From the NCBI RefSeq assembly GCF_003477995.1, contig NZ_QUEM01000014.1, forward strand, positions 27,691 through 91,690: 64,000 nucleotides of DNA, read 5' to 3'. The DNA comes from Bacteroides sp. OF04-15BH. GTDB lineage: Bacteria; Bacteroidota; Bacteroidia; Bacteroidales; Bacteroidaceae. This document shows positions 62,020 through 64,000 of this stretch, piece by piece. How positions within the stretch are numbered: the first letter of the stretch is position 1; each line of letters begins with the position of its first letter. Below the pieces are notes generated by a model. The model searched no databases. It was not told where the DNA came from and saw nothing but the letters and a program-made list of their open reading frames with translations. The translations under genes were made by a program, and so were the position numbers.

Positions 62020-62475
62020 TTACTGACGCCGAACATGCAGGGGAGTTACCCGTTTCCATAATTCAGGGACCCATTTCTTGATGTCGGAATTGTAATATTC
62101 CAACTGCATGATTGAGTCATTCTGAAGGGCATAACGAAGCTTCGACGTAGAGTTACCGCTATTTAAGGCCTTGGAATAGGCATGAAACTCCAGTTTCTCG
62201 GTAAACTCTCCCGGCGTGCGTCCGTCATAAGTACCGTAAGCGGTAATGGCACACGTACCCTTTCCGTCATTGATCAGCAAAAGGAAAGTGCGGTCTATAT
62301 TATAAATCTTGAAATTACCCGTAGGCATCCACACGACACGGGTTGAATCCAGACGATAAGGACGCATCTGGTTCCAGATTCCAATCAGGGTAGTTGATTT
62401 GTGCAGCGTTTCCTGCGCACAAACCTGTCCGACAAGACAAAGCAGACAGAGTAAAGAAAACAGCTTTTTTTTCAT
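62020..62475 (-). CDS. Small secreted protein, DUF4488-like
   Basis: 151 residues, signal peptide about 1-20 (ending GQVCAQ). The mature part is beta-rich with the pattern IGIWNQMRPYR, FKIYNIDRTFLLLIND, YGTYDGRTPGEFTEKLEFHAYS, and RYALQNDSIMQLEYYN, consistent with a small lipocalin-like barrel of the DUF4488 type found in Bacteroides; assignment is tentative. Upstream partner of the 349-aa gene. Confidence 0.6.
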   Translation of the reverse strand: MKKKLFSLLCLLCLVGQVCAQETLHKSTTLIGIWNQMRPYRLDSTRVVWMPTGNFKIYNIDRTFLLLINDGKGTCAITAYGTYDGRTPGEFTEKLEFHAYSKALNSGNSTSKLRYALQNDSIMQLEYYNSDIKKWVPELWKRVTPLHVRRQ

Positions 62476-62646
62476 GGGTCATAGATTTTAAACTGAATTG
62501 AAAAATATTCAAAGATCTCATTTCATAGACCGCAAAAACCACTTAGGATTAGCAGTTTATTAACGGACTATCACAAAAATAAGAAACTATTTCTTTACCC
62601 AAGAAAAAATCCCGCACTTTTTTCGCAAAAGTATACTTAAGTATAC

Positions 62647-63801
62647 CTATGAATTCATTTCATAGCGTCCCTGATAACGTTTATAGAAGATAAGCGTCAG
62701 AATAAAGCCGACCAAGGCAAAGGGAACTCCCATCAATGCCGCATAGCGCACGCCACTTGTTACGGCAAGACCACCTGCGTATGCTCCTACCGCATTACCC
62801 AGATTGAACGCCATCTGTATGCTGGCTCCTCCCAACATCTCACCACCCGGAGCCACACGGATGATCAACAACTGCTCCGGACTGGACACTGCAAAAAGTC
62901 CGGCCGTGCAGAGAAACATCAGTGCCGCCGAAATCCAAGGGTTGGGAGACAAGAAAAAGATACCGATCAAAACCAGACAGATACCTCCCTGCGACACCAT
63001 TAAAACGCGACCGGGCGTATAACGGTCGGACATACGGCCACTGACCAGATTGCCCACAACCATACCAAATCCGGCCAGAACCATCAGTGCGGTGATACTG
63101 TTTTCCGAAAAGCCGGAAACCTGAGTCAGCAGAGGACTGATATAACTGTACCAGCAGAACACACCGCCATTACCCAAAGCCGTGGCCCCCAAAATCAGCC
63201 AGGAAGCAGGATGACGAAGAAAGCGGAACTGCCCCTTGAAACCATTGTCCTGCAAGCCTTCTACCACCGGAACCCACCGCCAGATGTAATAAAACACGAT
63301 GACTCCCCAAATGCCGACAAACAGGAAAGTGGTGCGCCAGGATACAAGATGACTCAACGAGGTGCCCAAAGGAACACCAAACAGGTTGGCCACAGTCATT
63401 CCCGCAATCATGATGGAAACGGCTTCCGAACTCTTGCCTTTGTCCGCCAGCTTGGAGGCCACAATGGAAGCCACTCCAAAATAAGCGCCGTGGGGCAGAC
63501 CGGAAACGAAACGTCCGATCATCATCACCCAATAATTGGGGGCAAAAGAAGTACACAGATTTCCCACTACAATCAGCGAAACAAGGGCCATAAGCAAATG
63601 CTTCAGCGACTTCTTCCGGGCGAGAATCAGGACCGGAGCCCCGAAACAGACACCAAGAGCGTAGGCCGATATCAGATGGCCGGCTTCTGAAATACTGATT
63701 CCGAAATCGGAGGCAACATAGGGCAATATGCCCATCATGGTAAACTCGGCCATTCCAAGGGCCAGAGTACCGAATGCCAATGCAATAAGACTTTTCTTCA
63801 T
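62647..63801 (-). CDS. MFS exporter, AraJ/SotB (DHA1) type
   Basis: 384 residues from the ATG at 63801 (MKKSLIALAFGTLALGMAEFTMMGILPYVA, the usual DHA1 helix 1). Twelve hydrophobic helices. Conserved points are GISISEAGHLISAYALGVCFGAP, the motif A-like loop after helix 2, and RFVSGLPHGAYFGVASIVA in helix 4. Relatives export sugars or drugs. A longer frame would run through the -7 box at 63856 and is rejected. Monocistronic. Confidence 0.9.
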   Translation of the reverse strand: MKKSLIALAFGTLALGMAEFTMMGILPYVASDFGISISEAGHLISAYALGVCFGAPVLILARKKSLKHLLMALVSLIVVGNLCTSFAPNYWVMMIGRFVSGLPHGAYFGVASIVASKLADKGKSSEAVSIMIAGMTVANLFGVPLGTSLSHLVSWRTTFLFVGIWGVIVFYYIWRWVPVVEGLQDNGFKGQFRFLRHPASWLILGATALGNGGVFCWYSYISPLLTQVSGFSENSITALMVLAGFGMVVGNLVSGRMSDRYTPGRVLMVSQGGICLVLIGIFFLSPNPWISAALMFLCTAGLFAVSSPEQLLIIRVAPGGEMLGGASIQMAFNLGNAVGAYAGGLAVTSGVRYAALMGVPFALVGFILTLIFYKRYQGRYEMNS

Positions 63802-63855
63802 AATGCTATACCTGAAAACAATACCTTTTGAAAAACACTTTTTTAAAAAACGGTG

Positions 63856-63863
63856 CAAAATTA
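63856..63863 (-). promoter_or_regulatory. -7 element of the MFS exporter promoter
   Basis: TAATTTTG on the minus strand, 55 bases before the chosen ATG. No well-spaced TTTG upstream. Confidence 0.45.
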
Positions 63864-64000
63864 CAAAGAAAAAATGCAAAAGGTACACCCGGAAATACGA
63901 TTTCTCAGAAAAAGTCTCTTGACTTCCTCTCTCCTTTTCACGGTAAGGCCCGTGCAAAATCTGTCTTAATACAGAAATACTTCACACCGTTTTAACAATT

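Noticed and set aside
1..64000. tRNA, rRNA, CRISPR, insertion sequences or prophage
   Set aside because: No cloverleaf-like repeat set, no regularly spaced direct repeats, and no transposase, integrase or phage structural gene was found in reading the window.

Overview
The window looks like a chromosomal piece of a Bacteroidales gut bacterium (Bacteroides, Phocaeicola or a close relative). The reasons are the Bacteroidota promoter signature (-33 TTTG / -7 TAnnTTTG, matched exactly at 5754-5784), the families DUF2023, DUF3078, M64, DPP5-like S9, GH97 and GH110, serine-type sulfatases, and a Bacteroidota-length YidC. I see no tRNA, rRNA, insertion sequence, integrase or CRISPR array.

Positions 1-31981 are mostly housekeeping genes. 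They include guanine deaminase, two acetyltransferases, a guanidinium-type SMR exporter, a secreted M64 peptidase, endonuclease III with a Crp/Fnr regulator, a membrane-bound MutS-like ATPase, phosphoglycerate kinase, an orphan substrate-binding lipoprotein coupled to a TPR protein, a Kdo operon (kdsA-kdsD-secreted PLD), a MaoC hydratase, a MATE pump, a CPA2 antiporter, recR with a GT2/GNAT tail, engB, a DUF3078 outer-membrane protein, pyrG-yidC, and a DPP5-like peptidase next to an MFSD1-like transporter. The last pair suggests a dipeptide release-and-uptake unit.

Positions 32144-60937 form a dense cluster of secreted carbohydrate-active genes: GH29, two S1 sulfatases, an unassigned (alpha/alpha)-toroid protein, a three-domain SGNH / alpha-beta hydrolase / SGNH esterase, GH35, two GH2, an AraC regulator, a DUF6055 metalloprotease, GH110, GH97 and two related five-bladed beta-propeller enzymes. 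Together they fit stepwise exo-removal of sulfate, acyl groups, fucose, and alpha- and beta-galactose from a galactose-rich glycan. Host mucin or blood-group glycans and sulfated algal galactans are both possible. The cluster has no SusC/SusD pair, no endo-acting enzyme and no transporter. Two of its enzymes are interrupted by single-nucleotide-type frameshifts and its GH29 ends at the edge of the catalytic domain, so it may be decaying (or the assembly has errors).

Positions 60937-64000 hold two small secreted proteins of unknown role and an AraJ/SotB-like MFS exporter. Nearly every convergent gene pair is separated by a perfect intrinsic-terminator hairpin; these are listed individually.
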